A DNA stretch of 64,000 nt, taken from positions 1-64,000 of the forward strand of contig JAEZMD010000010.1 of the NCBI GenBank assembly GCA_023435745.1. Direction: 5' to 3'. A program made the position numbers and the translations under genes. The notes under the pieces are model-generated. The model did no database searches, had not been told where the DNA came from, and saw nothing but the letters and a program-made list of their open reading frames with translations. This document shows, piece by piece, positions 9,836-19,152 of the stretch (the first letter of the stretch is position 1; each line of letters begins with the position of its first letter). This stretch comes from Bacillota bacterium. Lineage in GTDB: Bacteria; Bacillota; Clostridia; Acetivibrionales; DTU013.

Positions 9836-11290
9836 GTGCGGGTAAATCAAAATAAGACGCCGCTTTTCGACGCGGTGAAAAAGTATATCGGTGATGAGGT
9901 GATCCCCTTTCATGTCCCCGGACATAAGCAGGGCAGGGGTATCCGTGAACTGGCAGATTATATTGGAGAAAAAGCGCTCCGGATGGATGTTAATGGCATG
10001 GAGGACCTCGATTTTGCCAACAATCCCACCGGAGTTATTCTTGATGCACAAAAGCTTATGGCTCATGCGTTTGGCGCTGAAACGGCATGGTTTCTTGTCA
10101 ATGGGACGACCAGTGGCGTTCAGACGATGATTCTGAGTGCATGTGAACCGGGAGATAAAATCATCCTCCCAAGGAACGCTCATAAATCAACAATAGGAGG
10201 GCTTATTCTCAGCGGGGCAATGCCTGTATATGTTCAGCCTGAATTCAATCCGGAGCTGGGAATCGCCATGGGCGTATCCATTGAAAGCATTAAGAAGGCG
10301 ATTGATAAAAATCCCCATGCAAAGGCCGTATTCATTATTAATCCAACCTATTACGGCATGGCCTCAGATATCAAATCAATTGTCAGGATCGCTCACAGGC
10401 ATGATATGGCCGTCCTTGCGGATGAAGCCCATGGAGCACACATGCTGTTCCATGATGATTTTCCTCTTACAGCAATGGAGGTCGGGGCGGATATGAGCGC
10501 TGTCAGTATACATAAAACAGCCGGCTCTCTGACGCAGAGCTCTGTATTGCTTTCAAGGGGAGGGCTGATCCCGAAGGACAGGATCATGCATTCTCTCGGG
10601 CTGACCTTCACGTCCAGCGCGTCCTATCTGTTGATGTGTTCTCTGGATATTGCACGCAAGCAGCTGGCTACAAGGGGTGCGGAAATGCTGGAGGAGACAC
10701 TGAAGCTGGCAAGATGGGCCAGAGGCGAAATCAATAAGATCAGCGGACTTCTCGCATTTGGCCGGGAGCTTGCGGGACAGCCGGGCTGCTTTGATTTCGA
10801 CGAGACCAAGCTGGGAGTTTACATTGGAAAAACGGGTTACACGGGCTATCAGATCGAGGCGCTGCTCAGAGAAAAATATAATATTCAGATCGAGATGTCG
10901 GATCTGTACAATATACTGGCGATCATATCCCTGGGAGACAGACGGGAGGAGGCGGAGGCGCTGGTACATGCTTTGAGGGAGATAGCCTGCTCAAAGAAGG
11001 ACGATATTCCTGCAACCGATTTTATTATTCCGGAGAGTCCTGAGATGATCGTCACGCCAAGAGACGCTTTTTATAATTCAAAGAAAAGTATAAGGATGGA
11101 GGAAGCCTGCGGTGAAATCGCAGGAGAGATGGTGATGGCATATCCGCCCGGTATTCCGGTAATTTGTCCGGGAGAGAGGATTACCCGTGACATAATAGAC
11201 TATATCAAACTGCTGAAGGAACAGCCTTGTGAGCTTCAGGGCACCTCTGATCCAAAACTTGATCATATTCTGGTTCTGGGGACAGATTAA
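9836..11290 (+). CDS. Orn/Lys/Arg decarboxylase family (PLP fold type I)
   Basis: A 484-residue PLP-dependent decarboxylase of the short Gram-positive type (SpeA/YaaO-like), acting on arginine, lysine or ornithine. The N-terminal HVPGHKQGRG motif, the NPTYYGM and DEAHGAH segments, and the PLP-lysine motif SIHKTAGSLTQ (Lys near residue 227) are present. The start is GTG 9836 behind AAAGGTGAT. Substrate choice cannot be settled from sequence; the downstream EamA transporter is convergent, so it gives no operon clue. The stop codon overlaps that of the opposing gene. Confidence 0.9.
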   Translation: MRVNQNKTPLFDAVKKYIGDEVIPFHVPGHKQGRGIRELADYIGEKALRMDVNGMEDLDFANNPTGVILDAQKLMAHAFGAETAWFLVNGTTSGVQTMILSACEPGDKIILPRNAHKSTIGGLILSGAMPVYVQPEFNPELGIAMGVSIESIKKAIDKNPHAKAVFIINPTYYGMASDIKSIVRIAHRHDMAVLADEAHGAHMLFHDDFPLTAMEVGADMSAVSIHKTAGSLTQSSVLLSRGGLIPKDRIMHSLGLTFTSSASYLLMCSLDIARKQLATRGAEMLEETLKLARWARGEINKISGLLAFGRELAGQPGCFDFDETKLGVYIGKTGYTGYQIEALLREKYNIQIEMSDLYNILAIISLGDRREEAEALVHALREIACSKKDDIPATDFIIPESPEMIVTPRDAFYNSKKSIRMEEACGEIAGEMVMAYPPGIPVICPGERITRDIIDYIKLLKEQPCELQGTSDPKLDHILVLGTD

Positions 11291-11745
11291 ATTATCAAGA
11301 TAATCCCGGCGATCACCAGTCCTGCGCCAATCACCCGTATGAGCGTCATTTGTTCACCAAGGAAAAGCACGGAGCACAGAATGGTGATCAGGGGGGAACT
11401 GGACATGATTATTGTCACCAGCGACACATCTCCTTTTTTCAGCGCGGCATAGTAAGCCAAATCTCCGACAAGTGTTGCCAGCAAGGCTTCCGTGCCGATC
11501 AGCCACCATGTACCCGCCGGGATTCTGCTTACATTTGAGAAGTTGCCGCTCAGGAGTACCCACCCGGACACAACGCTGGCCGCAAATATGGTTCGGAGTA
11601 CAAGACCCGCTGCAGGATCGATTCCCTTGAGCGCAGCTTTTGCAAAGACCGGCGCTATGCCCCAGCAGATCATGCCGAAGAGTGCAAGAAAAACCACCAT
11701 TCTCTTTTTACCTCCGTTCATCCCTGCCATTTTTTCATCATTCAT
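11287..11745 (-). CDS. Small EamA/DMT-family transporter
   Basis: A 152-residue membrane protein holding a single EamA repeat with about five helices (ALFGMICWGIAPVFAK, then LVLRTIFAASVV, the DLAYYAALKKGDVSLV motif and SPLITILCSVLFLGE). Half-size DMT proteins usually act as dimers in metabolite or drug export. A good ribosome site (GGAGGT) lies inside the listed frame and would favour a start at 11700 (MVVFLALFG), so the first 15 residues are uncertain. It converges on the decarboxylase, sharing the TTAA of both stop codons. Confidence 0.8.
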   Translation of the reverse strand: MNDEKMAGMNGGKKRMVVFLALFGMICWGIAPVFAKAALKGIDPAAGLVLRTIFAASVVSGWVLLSGNFSNVSRIPAGTWWLIGTEALLATLVGDLAYYAALKKGDVSLVTIIMSSSPLITILCSVLFLGEQMTLIRVIGAGLVIAGIILII

Positions 11746-11822
11746 CCCTTCAACAATGACAATATGAAAATGATCGGCACATTATTACTGGAATTTATTT
11801 TGCAGTGTATTTTTTGCCGGCG

Positions 11823-11838
11823 CAGATAAAAATATCTG
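11823..11838 (+). promoter_or_regulatory. Inverted repeat abutting the vanW start codon
   Basis: CAGATA and TATCTG arms around four A bases end one base before the ATG at 11840. No Shine-Dalgarno sequence is visible there, so the hairpin occupies the place of the ribosome site and could hide or shape the initiation region. Confidence 0.4.
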
Positions 11839-11839
11839 T

Positions 11840-12781
11840 ATGAATAAATCGAGCAGAAGCAAAAGAAAAAAAGTTATAGCACTCATCCTGTCAGTGTGCC
11901 TGTGTCCGGCAGCTGCAGCCGGATCACGGGCTCCGGGAGAGAATGCGCTAAGGACGGACCTGGTCAGACCTTCAAGCACTGAGGAAATGATCGAAGAGGG
12001 CATCAGTATGGAAATGGTCTCCGGGGCAACCAGAGGAATGCCCTGGGAACGGGATGAAGAATTTATCGGGGCAAAGCAGCGAAACGGTACACCTGTGCTT
12101 CTGGGAGGTTACAGAACCGTACTGCGCGATCCTCTGCCGGGTGAAGAATACAATGTGCACCTTGCGGCAAGTATGCTTGCAGGTATTGTGGTAAAGTCCG
12201 GAGAGGTATTTTCGCAGAACATGGCTATTGGTCCGTACACGCAGGAGAAGGGTTTTAAAAAAGGCCCGACATATCTCGGCACAACTCTGACTGTGACGAC
12301 CGGAGGCGGTGTTTGCAAAATTGCTTCCACTCTATATAATGTTGCGGTGCTCTCTAATCTGAAAATCGTAGAAAGACATAATCATACCATGCCGGTGCCG
12401 TATGTGCCTTACGGACAGGATGCAACTGTAGCATATGGTGTGAAGGACTTCAGATTTCTGAATGATACAGGCTCGGATTTAATGATCTGGGCTCAGGGGA
12501 TTGATAATATCTTATATATGGCCTTTTACGGAAGCCAGCCGGGGCCTGCCGTGGAATGGACACATGAGGTGCTGGAGATCAGAAAGGCGCCTGTCTGTTA
12601 TAAAACGAATCCCCAGCTTGCCGCAGGAGAGCAAAAACTTCTTTTGGAGGGTATGGACGGTGCGGTAGTTAAATCATGGATCACCATTTTGACTCCTGAA
12701 AGTACTCAGACAAAGTATATGGGCGTCAGCAATTACTTGCCGATGCCGCATCTTGTTGAAAGAGGTAAAGGTCAGGAATAA
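11840..12781 (+). CDS. VanW family secreted protein
   Basis: VanW-domain proteins are found next to vanB glycopeptide-resistance genes and, more widely, as cell-envelope proteins of sporulating Firmicutes; their biochemical role is unknown. The 313-residue product has a basic N-terminus and a signal-like segment (VIALILSVCLCPAAAAG). The VanW core (about residues 95-220) contains NMAIGPYTQEKGF, the TGGGVCKIASTLYN motif and a HNHTMPVPYVPYGQDATV segment. No other van gene is nearby, so a direct resistance role is not indicated. ATG 11840 lacks an obvious ribosome site. Confidence 0.88.
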   Translation: MNKSSRSKRKKVIALILSVCLCPAAAAGSRAPGENALRTDLVRPSSTEEMIEEGISMEMVSGATRGMPWERDEEFIGAKQRNGTPVLLGGYRTVLRDPLPGEEYNVHLAASMLAGIVVKSGEVFSQNMAIGPYTQEKGFKKGPTYLGTTLTVTTGGGVCKIASTLYNVAVLSNLKIVERHNHTMPVPYVPYGQDATVAYGVKDFRFLNDTGSDLMIWAQGIDNILYMAFYGSQPGPAVEWTHEVLEIRKAPVCYKTNPQLAAGEQKLLLEGMDGAVVKSWITILTPESTQTKYMGVSNYLPMPHLVERGKGQE

Positions 12782-12838
12782 TCCCGCTTACCGGGAATAA
12801 CATCTTAATAAATGTTGTTTTAGTGAGGTCGGGATTTA

Positions 12839-14041
12839 ATGGAGAGGGCTTACAGGCCGTTTCGCTTTTTTCTTGCCGGGCAGGGGATTCTGGCTCTTGG
12901 GGAATCTATCCGGTTTGTTGCGGTTACAATGCTAATATATGACCTTACAGGTTCAGGAATTTCTGCAGCAACAGGGGTTGCTCTATCTACACTGCCGGGT
13001 ATATTACTCTCTCCGTTTGCAGGCGTTCTTGGCGACAGGATACGTAACGGCAGGATACTTGTGCTGATCGATCTGACCAGATTTTTAGTAACTCCGCTAT
13101 TTTTACTGTCCGTCCGGGCTGAGCATGTGTATTTGCTTCTCATCATTGTTTCACTCATGGATGTCTTCTACATCCCTTTCAGAAGAAAATTCATATTACT
13201 GCTTACCGGGAGAAAGGATGCCATTAAAGCCAATTCATCTTTGACGGGAGTAAATGGAGCGGCTTATCTGGCAGGCCCTCTGCTGACCGGCTTTATTACA
13301 GACAGACATGGATATACGCCGGTGATTCTGATTGCCGCAGCATGTTGCTTCGCCGCCTCTGTGCTGACGCTGTTCAGTCTGTTTGCGCAAGGAGAAGAGC
13401 GTAGATTTCCTTCGAATGGGAGAACGGGGGTGGTGGAGTTTACCAATGCGTTGAAATATTGCCGCATGGAACATCATGTCCGGGAATTATTGCGGATCGA
13501 GGTCATCATCGGTTTTTGTACGCTTTGCGTCAATCTGGCGTTCTATCCTTTCGCCTTTGATTTGCTGAAGGTCACAGCCAGAGGCTGGGGCTTGATGATC
13601 ACGATTTACTATGGAACAAATCTGATTGCAATGCTGCTGGTTCGATACTTTGCAAAGCGAATTGAGGGATGTGAAGCCGGAGTATTTTATTGCTCTCTGG
13701 TGACGGTTTCACTAATCTGGCTTGTGTATGCTTTTACCGGAAGCTATGCAATAGTACTGATGCTGCAGTTTACAGAGGGTATACTGATTGCCGGGTGTGG
13801 GATCCTTCTGGCCGCCCGATTCCAAAGGATCGTCGACAAGGATTACATGGCGAGGGTATCCGCGCTCAACGAGCTTCTTGGCAGCTTGGGAAAGCTTGCG
13901 GGAATGGGTTGCATGGCGATTATTCTTCGCAGCTTTTCATTCAGTGAGATATTTGTTTTCAGTAGTATGATTATGGCTTTGTTTGCCGGTGCAGGACTGA
14001 TTGGATCAAGGTGGTCGTGTAATAGTCGCGGCGGCGGATAA
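12839..14041 (+). CDS. MFS transporter
   Basis: A 400-residue polytopic protein with 10-12 hydrophobic helices. The loop 2-3 motif FAGVLGDRIRNGRILVLIDLTR resembles the MFS motif A of drug-efflux (MFS_1/MFS_3, NreG/MdtH-like) members. Substrate is unknown. It begins 57 bases after the vanW gene with AGTGAGGTCGGG upstream, so the two may be cotranscribed. It ends 7 bases from the convergent diguanylate cyclase. Confidence 0.85.
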   Translation: MERAYRPFRFFLAGQGILALGESIRFVAVTMLIYDLTGSGISAATGVALSTLPGILLSPFAGVLGDRIRNGRILVLIDLTRFLVTPLFLLSVRAEHVYLLLIIVSLMDVFYIPFRRKFILLLTGRKDAIKANSSLTGVNGAAYLAGPLLTGFITDRHGYTPVILIAAACCFAASVLTLFSLFAQGEERRFPSNGRTGVVEFTNALKYCRMEHHVRELLRIEVIIGFCTLCVNLAFYPFAFDLLKVTARGWGLMITIYYGTNLIAMLLVRYFAKRIEGCEAGVFYCSLVTVSLIWLVYAFTGSYAIVLMLQFTEGILIAGCGILLAARFQRIVDKDYMARVSALNELLGSLGKLAGMGCMAIILRSFSFSEIFVFSSMIMALFAGAGLIGSRWSCNSRGGG

Positions 14042-14048
14042 AAACGAA

Positions 14049-15230
14049 TTAATAATTACCCAGATGGGACACTGCGTCTCTGCCTTTTTGCTTTGAGGTG
14101 TAGAGGCCTTTGTCCGCAGCTTCGACCAACGAATTGACAGTACTTCCGTCCGACGGATAGCAGGCGACACCGATTGAAATTGTGTAGTGGGGAGAGCTGG
14201 ATGCCGAGATGTACTTTCTGAAGCGTTCGGCGATTACTATCGCCTGCTTTGTCCCGGTTTCGGGCAATATCACTATGAATTCATCACCGCCGAATCTGCC
14301 GATAATATCCACATCTCTCAAACTGTTTCTTGCGCTGGAGGAAAGATCCTTTATACACCTATCTCCTGTGACATGGCCGTAAGTATCGTTGATTTCTTTA
14401 AAGTTATCAATATCAAACATTAAAATGGAAAATTCCGATTTCGATTTTTGGGTAATCAGACGATCAATGGATGCAAGCAGGGCTGATTTATTGAGGACTT
14501 GAGACATGGCGTCGGTTTTGGAGATATCCACCAGCTTTTGGTTGACCTTCTCCAGATCCAGCATTCTTTTTTTAACTTCATATTCAATAGAATGGTTGAG
14601 CTCGACGAGCTTCTTTTTATTTTCTTCTGATTTCGCAAGCATCGCTTGCAGATAAACCTGATAAAAGTAACGCAGCATCATCACATAGGCGGTAGTTTTC
14701 AAAACCGGTGCCGCCACAAGAAAAAATGACTGCCACAGGTAGTACTGCACAAAGGCGGAGATCAGGAGAACGAAAATAGCCTTAAATAAAAGATCCATTT
14801 CAGCTCTTTTCTTAAGAAGATATAACAGTAGAATTGACAATATCGTCAGAGCGGATAAGCCGGGGATTTGGCCGGAAAGTATATCTTGAACCTGTCTTGA
14901 GGCAATAATTGACGCCATTATCAGAACAGGGACCATGACCATGGCGATACGGGTGAACCGGGGGACCCCGCCGGCGAGGAGCATGACAAAGAGCAAAAGC
15001 AGCACCGGCTCTGCAGTATTGATAAAAGCCGCCGCCAGTGTTTCCTGGCAGGGAGTCAGTGCTGCCAGGTGAAACAGAAAAACCGGGATGAAGGAATAAC
15101 CGAGCATCCTGGGCAGCTCACCCGCATTCCTGAAGAAAACGGTAAGAACCACAATGCAAAATGAAAAGCAAAGCGCGGTCAGCGTTGAGAATAAAACTGC
15201 CGTATTCTGTATAAGTAAATGCAATTGCAT
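14049..15230 (-). CDS. Membrane diguanylate cyclase (GGDEF)
   Basis: The N-terminal half (about residues 10-215) is a multi-helix membrane sensor. A short coiled coil (about 205-235) links it to a GGDEF domain with an intact active-site motif (GRFGGDEFIV), so it should make cyclic di-GMP from two GTP. RDVD five residues before GGDEF matches the RxxD inhibitory site, implying product feedback. No EAL or HD-GYP domain is fused. 393 residues. Its start faces the M16 gene pair across a structured 283-bp gap. Confidence 0.9.
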   Translation of the reverse strand: MQLHLLIQNTAVLFSTLTALCFSFCIVVLTVFFRNAGELPRMLGYSFIPVFLFHLAALTPCQETLAAAFINTAEPVLLLLFVMLLAGGVPRFTRIAMVMVPVLIMASIIASRQVQDILSGQIPGLSALTILSILLLYLLKKRAEMDLLFKAIFVLLISAFVQYYLWQSFFLVAAPVLKTTAYVMMLRYFYQVYLQAMLAKSEENKKKLVELNHSIEYEVKKRMLDLEKVNQKLVDISKTDAMSQVLNKSALLASIDRLITQKSKSEFSILMFDIDNFKEINDTYGHVTGDRCIKDLSSSARNSLRDVDIIGRFGGDEFIVILPETGTKQAIVIAERFRKYISASSSPHYTISIGVACYPSDGSTVNSLVEAADKGLYTSKQKGRDAVSHLGNY

Positions 15231-15513
15231 CTGAATCCTCCGATCATTTTACCGGTAAACTAATAAGCCCCATGCTTTAAATATCGGTTATTAATGAAAA
15301 AAATTTATGAATATAACGAGGCGCGACCAGCCCGCCTCGTTGAAACGCAGCAACGGTAAGAAAATTTTTCTACAACCGAAAAATTTTCTTTGAACCGATG
15401 CGTTATAAAATGAAGTAAATATCTTATCTATATAGAATACAATCAAGCTAATATATTATACTATATATAACGAGTTAGCAAAGAGCGATTCGAAGCAGGA
15501 AAGGAAGGTACTG
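15231..15513. other. Divergent intergenic region with two strong hairpins
   Basis: No gene is seen. A stem with arms AACGAGGCG/CGCCTCGTT spans 15315-15341. Immediately after it, 13-base arms AAGAAAATTTTTC and GAAAAATTTTCTT (15358-15370 and 15378-15390) are nested inside CGGT/ACCG and ACGCA/TGCGT (15345-15403). The rest, toward 15480, is AT-rich and likely holds the promoter of the M16 pair. The hairpins could serve either strand. Confidence 0.6.
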
Positions 15514-16827
15514 ATGGAGAAGGAGTTCGCAAATGAGCAGGCAGCCAGGATATCGTCGTTTAACGGGATAGATGTGTACAGGATCAGTACGGAGAAATTC
15601 AAGACCAGCAGCATCCACTTCTTTTTTCAGGATAATCTGACAAGGGAGAGCGTTACTAAAAATGCGCTGCTGCCTGCGGTCATGAGACGCGGAAGCGAGG
15701 AATACCCCACGCTGAGGGATATTTCAATACAGCTTGAAAAGCTTTATGGAGCCAGTTTCGACTGCGGCGTTACAAAAAAAGGCGAAAGGCATATCATCCA
15801 TTTTTATGTGGAGTTTTTGTCACCTGTGTTTATACCGGATGGGATTGATTCATTTACAAAGTGTTTTGAACTCTTGTTCAACATCATAACCAGACCGCTT
15901 CTTGAGAGGGGCGGGTTCAGGGAGGATTACCTTTGCCAGGAGAAGGACAAGCTGAAAATGCTGATCGAAAGCAGAGTGAACGACAAAATGCAGTACAGTG
16001 TGGACAGGTGTCTGGAGGAGACTTGCAGGGATGAACCCTATGCCATATTTGATTATGGTTTTGCGGAGGATATTGAGCCGATCAGCGCCGAAGCTTTGAC
16101 AAACCATTACCGGGCTATGATGGAATGCTTCCCGCTGCAGGTCTATTTGGCCGGCAATATTACCGACCGGCAGGAACAGCTGGTTAAAGATCGATTGTCC
16201 GGGCTGGTAAGGAGAAATGTTGTAGCTCTTCAGAATGCTTTTTCCAAAAAACAGGGAATGGAGTCCAGAACTGTGACAGAAACCATGAGCGTTACACAGG
16301 GAAAGCTGTGCCTTGGATTTAGGACCAATACCGAACCCGGCAGCAGTGAGTATCCGGCTCTGATGGTGTATAACGGGATCCTGGGAGGAGGGATTCAATC
16401 CAAGCTGTTCCAGAATGTCAGGGAGAGGGCAAGCCTTGCTTACTATTCCTATTCGCGTCTGGAGAAATTCAAAGGGCTGATGGTAATAAGCAGCGGCATT
16501 GAGACAGGTAATAAAGAGAAGGCGCTTGAGATCATTCTCAAACAGCTGGAGGATATTAAAAACGGCGTCATATCGGATTTTGAGATGGAGGCTGCCGTAA
16601 AGGGCATGGAGACGGGAATCAAGTCCCTCGGCGACAGCCAGATCAATATGGTGGATTTTTATCTGAGCCAGACGATCACACAGACACAGGATAATTTCGC
16701 GGATGTCATCAGAAAGGTTAAAATGGTTACAAGGGAGGAAATTATTCGCGCCGCGCAGCGTATTGTGCTCGACACCGTATATTTTCTCACTGCGCCTGCA
16801 GACAGAGGAGAGGAGAGAGTTCAATGA
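15514..16827 (+). CDS. M16 peptidase homologue without zinc site (YmfF-like)
   Basis: A 437-residue M16-family protein resembling Bacillus YmfF. It lacks the HxxEH zinc motif: the equivalent region reads LLPAVMRRGSEEYP. It is therefore most likely the non-catalytic half of a heterodimer with the next gene product, as in PqqF/mitochondrial processing peptidase pairs. The C-terminal half keeps the M16 fold (GGGIQSKLFQNVRERASLAYYSYSR). ATG 15514 follows AGGAAAGGAAGG. Its stop overlaps the next start by four bases (ATGA). Confidence 0.88.
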   Translation: MEKEFANEQAARISSFNGIDVYRISTEKFKTSSIHFFFQDNLTRESVTKNALLPAVMRRGSEEYPTLRDISIQLEKLYGASFDCGVTKKGERHIIHFYVEFLSPVFIPDGIDSFTKCFELLFNIITRPLLERGGFREDYLCQEKDKLKMLIESRVNDKMQYSVDRCLEETCRDEPYAIFDYGFAEDIEPISAEALTNHYRAMMECFPLQVYLAGNITDRQEQLVKDRLSGLVRRNVVALQNAFSKKQGMESRTVTETMSVTQGKLCLGFRTNTEPGSSEYPALMVYNGILGGGIQSKLFQNVRERASLAYYSYSRLEKFKGLMVISSGIETGNKEKALEIILKQLEDIKNGVISDFEMEAAVKGMETGIKSLGDSQINMVDFYLSQTITQTQDNFADVIRKVKMVTREEIIRAAQRIVLDTVYFLTAPADRGEERVQ

Positions 16828-18107
16828 ATATGGAAAAGCTTCAGTATGATAAGGCCGGCGAGGTCCTGTACCGTTATGAGCACAGCAGCGGGCTCAAAGC
16901 ATTTGTCATCCCGAAAAGAGGGTATTCAAAAAAGCATGCAACCTTTTCGACTCATTACGGGTCTATAGATAATGAGTTCATTATCCCCGGCGAGAGCACT
17001 CCGACAAGCGTGCCTGACGGCATAGCGCATTTCCTGGAGCATAAGCTGTTTGAACAGAAGGATGGCAGTGTAATGGACAAATTTGCACGTCTGGGGTCAA
17101 ATCCTAACGCCTACACGAGCTTTAACCAGACTGTGTATCTGTTTTCCTGCACGGATCGGTTTGAGGAGAATTTTGATCTGCTGCTCAATTATGTGCAGAA
17201 TCCATATATTACAGAGGAAAGCGTCGAAAAGGAAAAAGGGATAATCGGACAGGAGATCATGATGTATCAGGACGATCCTGGTTGGAGAGTGTTTTTTAAC
17301 TTGCTTGGAGCGTTTTACAGCAAGCTGCCTGTCAGGATCGACATTGCCGGAACGGCGGAAAGCATTGCGAAGATCAACAGGGAAACTCTGTACAAATGCT
17401 ACAATACGTTTTACCATCCCTCAAACATGATCATTCTGGTGGTTGGTGATGTTGACCCCCAAAGCGTTTTCAGCAGGGTGGAGGAAATGCTGGAGAAAAA
17501 GGATGCAAGGCCGCAAATCAAAAGAATATACCCTGAGGAGCCGGAGCGGATTAATAAAGATTATCAGGAGCAGTCCCTGGCAGTATCGACCCCCATATTT
17601 CAGATGGGATACAGAGACAACGATCTGAACGGCGATGGGATTGACTTGCTGATGCATGAGGTTGCTGTCAAGCTTCTTTTGGAGATGATAATCGGCAGAA
17701 GCACTCTGCTTTATGATCAACTCTATACAGAAGGTTTGTTGAATGCAACCTTCGATACTGATTTTACAATTGAAAGGGGCTATGCGTTTTCCATGCTTGG
17801 GGGAGAGTCCAGAGACCCTATGGGGGTGAAGGAAAGATTCTGCCAGGCTGTTGAGGATAACAGAAAAAATGGTCTTGACAGGGAAGCCTATGACCGTCTG
17901 ATCAGGTCAATGCTCGGCAGATACATGAGACAGTTCAATTCTGTGGAAAGGATTTCCCATTCATTTATTTCTGTATACTTTAAAGGAGTCAACATGTTTG
18001 ACTATTTGAAAGTTTATGATAAAATATCATTTGGTTATATCAATGAAATTTTCGAGAAGCATTTTAGAAGAGAGAATCTTGCAATGTCTGTAGTTAAGCC
18101 TATTTAG
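16824..18107 (+). CDS. M16 zinc peptidase (YmfH-like)
   Basis: The catalytic partner of the preceding gene: 427 residues with the inverted zinc motif HFLEH (about residue 70) in GIAHFLEHKLFE, and the distal glutamate region ESVEKEKGIIGQEI. YmfF/YmfH pairs are cytosolic M16B-type peptidases that remove peptides or short substrates; a specific substrate is not known. The start could be ATG 16824 or 16830; the first overlaps the upstream stop. lgt follows 12 bases later. Confidence 0.9.
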   Translation: MNMEKLQYDKAGEVLYRYEHSSGLKAFVIPKRGYSKKHATFSTHYGSIDNEFIIPGESTPTSVPDGIAHFLEHKLFEQKDGSVMDKFARLGSNPNAYTSFNQTVYLFSCTDRFEENFDLLLNYVQNPYITEESVEKEKGIIGQEIMMYQDDPGWRVFFNLLGAFYSKLPVRIDIAGTAESIAKINRETLYKCYNTFYHPSNMIILVVGDVDPQSVFSRVEEMLEKKDARPQIKRIYPEEPERINKDYQEQSLAVSTPIFQMGYRDNDLNGDGIDLLMHEVAVKLLLEMIIGRSTLLYDQLYTEGLLNATFDTDFTIERGYAFSMLGGESRDPMGVKERFCQAVEDNRKNGLDREAYDRLIRSMLGRYMRQFNSVERISHSFISVYFKGVNMFDYLKVYDKISFGYINEIFEKHFRRENLAMSVVKPI

Positions 18108-18119
18108 AGGGGGATTATC

Positions 18120-19151
18120 ATGAAAGTCAGTTTTCCGGGGCTGAATCTTGATTTTGAAATGAGCCGTGAGGCATTTAATGTGTTTGGAGTTCCTATTTAT
18201 TGGTATGGGATCATCATTGCATTTGCATTTTTAGCAGCGGTGCTGCTGGGACTCAGAAGCTGTAAGAAATTTGGTCTGGAACCGGACAATATACTGAATC
18301 TGGTACTTTTTGCCGCACCGGCGGCAATTATTGGAGCCAGACTGTATTATGTTATATTCAGCTGGGATCAGTATAAGGACAATCTGATTGACATTTTGAA
18401 GATCAGGGATGGCGGACTGGCTATCTATGGCGGAGTAATCGCCGCAATGCTTGTGGCATGGCTGTATGCCAGGAAGAAAAAGCTCTCTGCGCTAAATCTG
18501 GTGGATTTTGGAGTGCCATATCTGGCACTGGGACAAGCCATCGGACGCTGGGGCAATTTTGTCAATCAGGAAGCTTTCGGCGTGCCGACCAAACTGCCCT
18601 GGCGCATGAACGGAACGGTTGCCGATTCCTATTTAAGCAGCCTGCCTGAAGCGCTCGATTTGTCGAAATGGGGTGTTCACCCTGCATTTTTGTATGAATC
18701 CCTCTGGAATTTTGCACTTTTCATTTTTCTGATCTGGTTCAGGAAGAAAAAGAAGCTGGAAGGGGAAGTGCTGTTTGTTTATCTGATCGGGTACGGGATC
18801 GGAAGATTCATGATCGAAGGTCTAAGAACAGACAGCCTCTATCTGGGCAGCTTCAGGGTGTCACAGCTGCTTTCTGCTTTGCTTGTTCTTGTATTTATCC
18901 TGTTATTTATTCTCAGACGGGTCAAAAAAAGCAGAAAAGAGGATGAAGAGCCTGTAGAACTGGGACACAGTCAATATGGCTCACTGCTGATGAAGCTGAA
19001 GGAAGAGGCAGTCGAACCTTCGGAGGATGGGACAGCAACGGAGCAGACGGAAGAGACGGAAGAGACGGAAGAGACGGAAGAAAATCAGGTCGGCGCAGAA
19101 ACGGCTGACGCAAATCCAGCCGATATCAATACTACGGAAGAGGAGAAATGA
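18120..19151 (+). CDS. lgt: Prolipoprotein diacylglyceryl transferase
   Basis: Lgt transfers diacylglycerol from phosphatidylglycerol to the lipobox cysteine of prolipoproteins in the cytoplasmic membrane. The signature GRWGNFVNQEAFG (about residue 141) and GLRTDSL (about 238) are intact, with about seven transmembrane helices ending near residue 265. The protein is 343 residues, longer than usual, because of a charged tail (about 275-343) rich in Glu/Thr, with TEETEETEE encoded by a 9-bp tandem repeat. RBS GAGGGGG precedes ATG 18120. Confidence 0.93.
   Translation: MKVSFPGLNLDFEMSREAFNVFGVPIYWYGIIIAFAFLAAVLLGLRSCKKFGLEPDNILNLVLFAAPAAIIGARLYYVIFSWDQYKDNLIDILKIRDGGLAIYGGVIAAMLVAWLYARKKKLSALNLVDFGVPYLALGQAIGRWGNFVNQEAFGVPTKLPWRMNGTVADSYLSSLPEALDLSKWGVHPAFLYESLWNFALFIFLIWFRKKKKLEGEVLFVYLIGYGIGRFMIEGLRTDSLYLGSFRVSQLLSALLVLVFILLFILRRVKKSRKEDEEPVELGHSQYGSLLMKLKEEAVEPSEDGTATEQTEETEETEETEENQVGAETADANPADINTTEEEK
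19047..19081 (+). repeat. 9-bp tandem repeat in lgt tail
   Basis: Nearly four consecutive copies of ACGGAAGAG encode the TEE repeats of the Lgt C-terminal tail. The unit keeps the frame, so copy-number slippage would change tail length without a frameshift. Confidence 0.85.
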
Positions 19152-19152
19152 G

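Noticed and set aside
11840..12781. Glycopeptide-resistance (van) cluster
   Set aside because: VanW domains are widespread in spore formers and no vanHAX, vanY or two-component genes are present.
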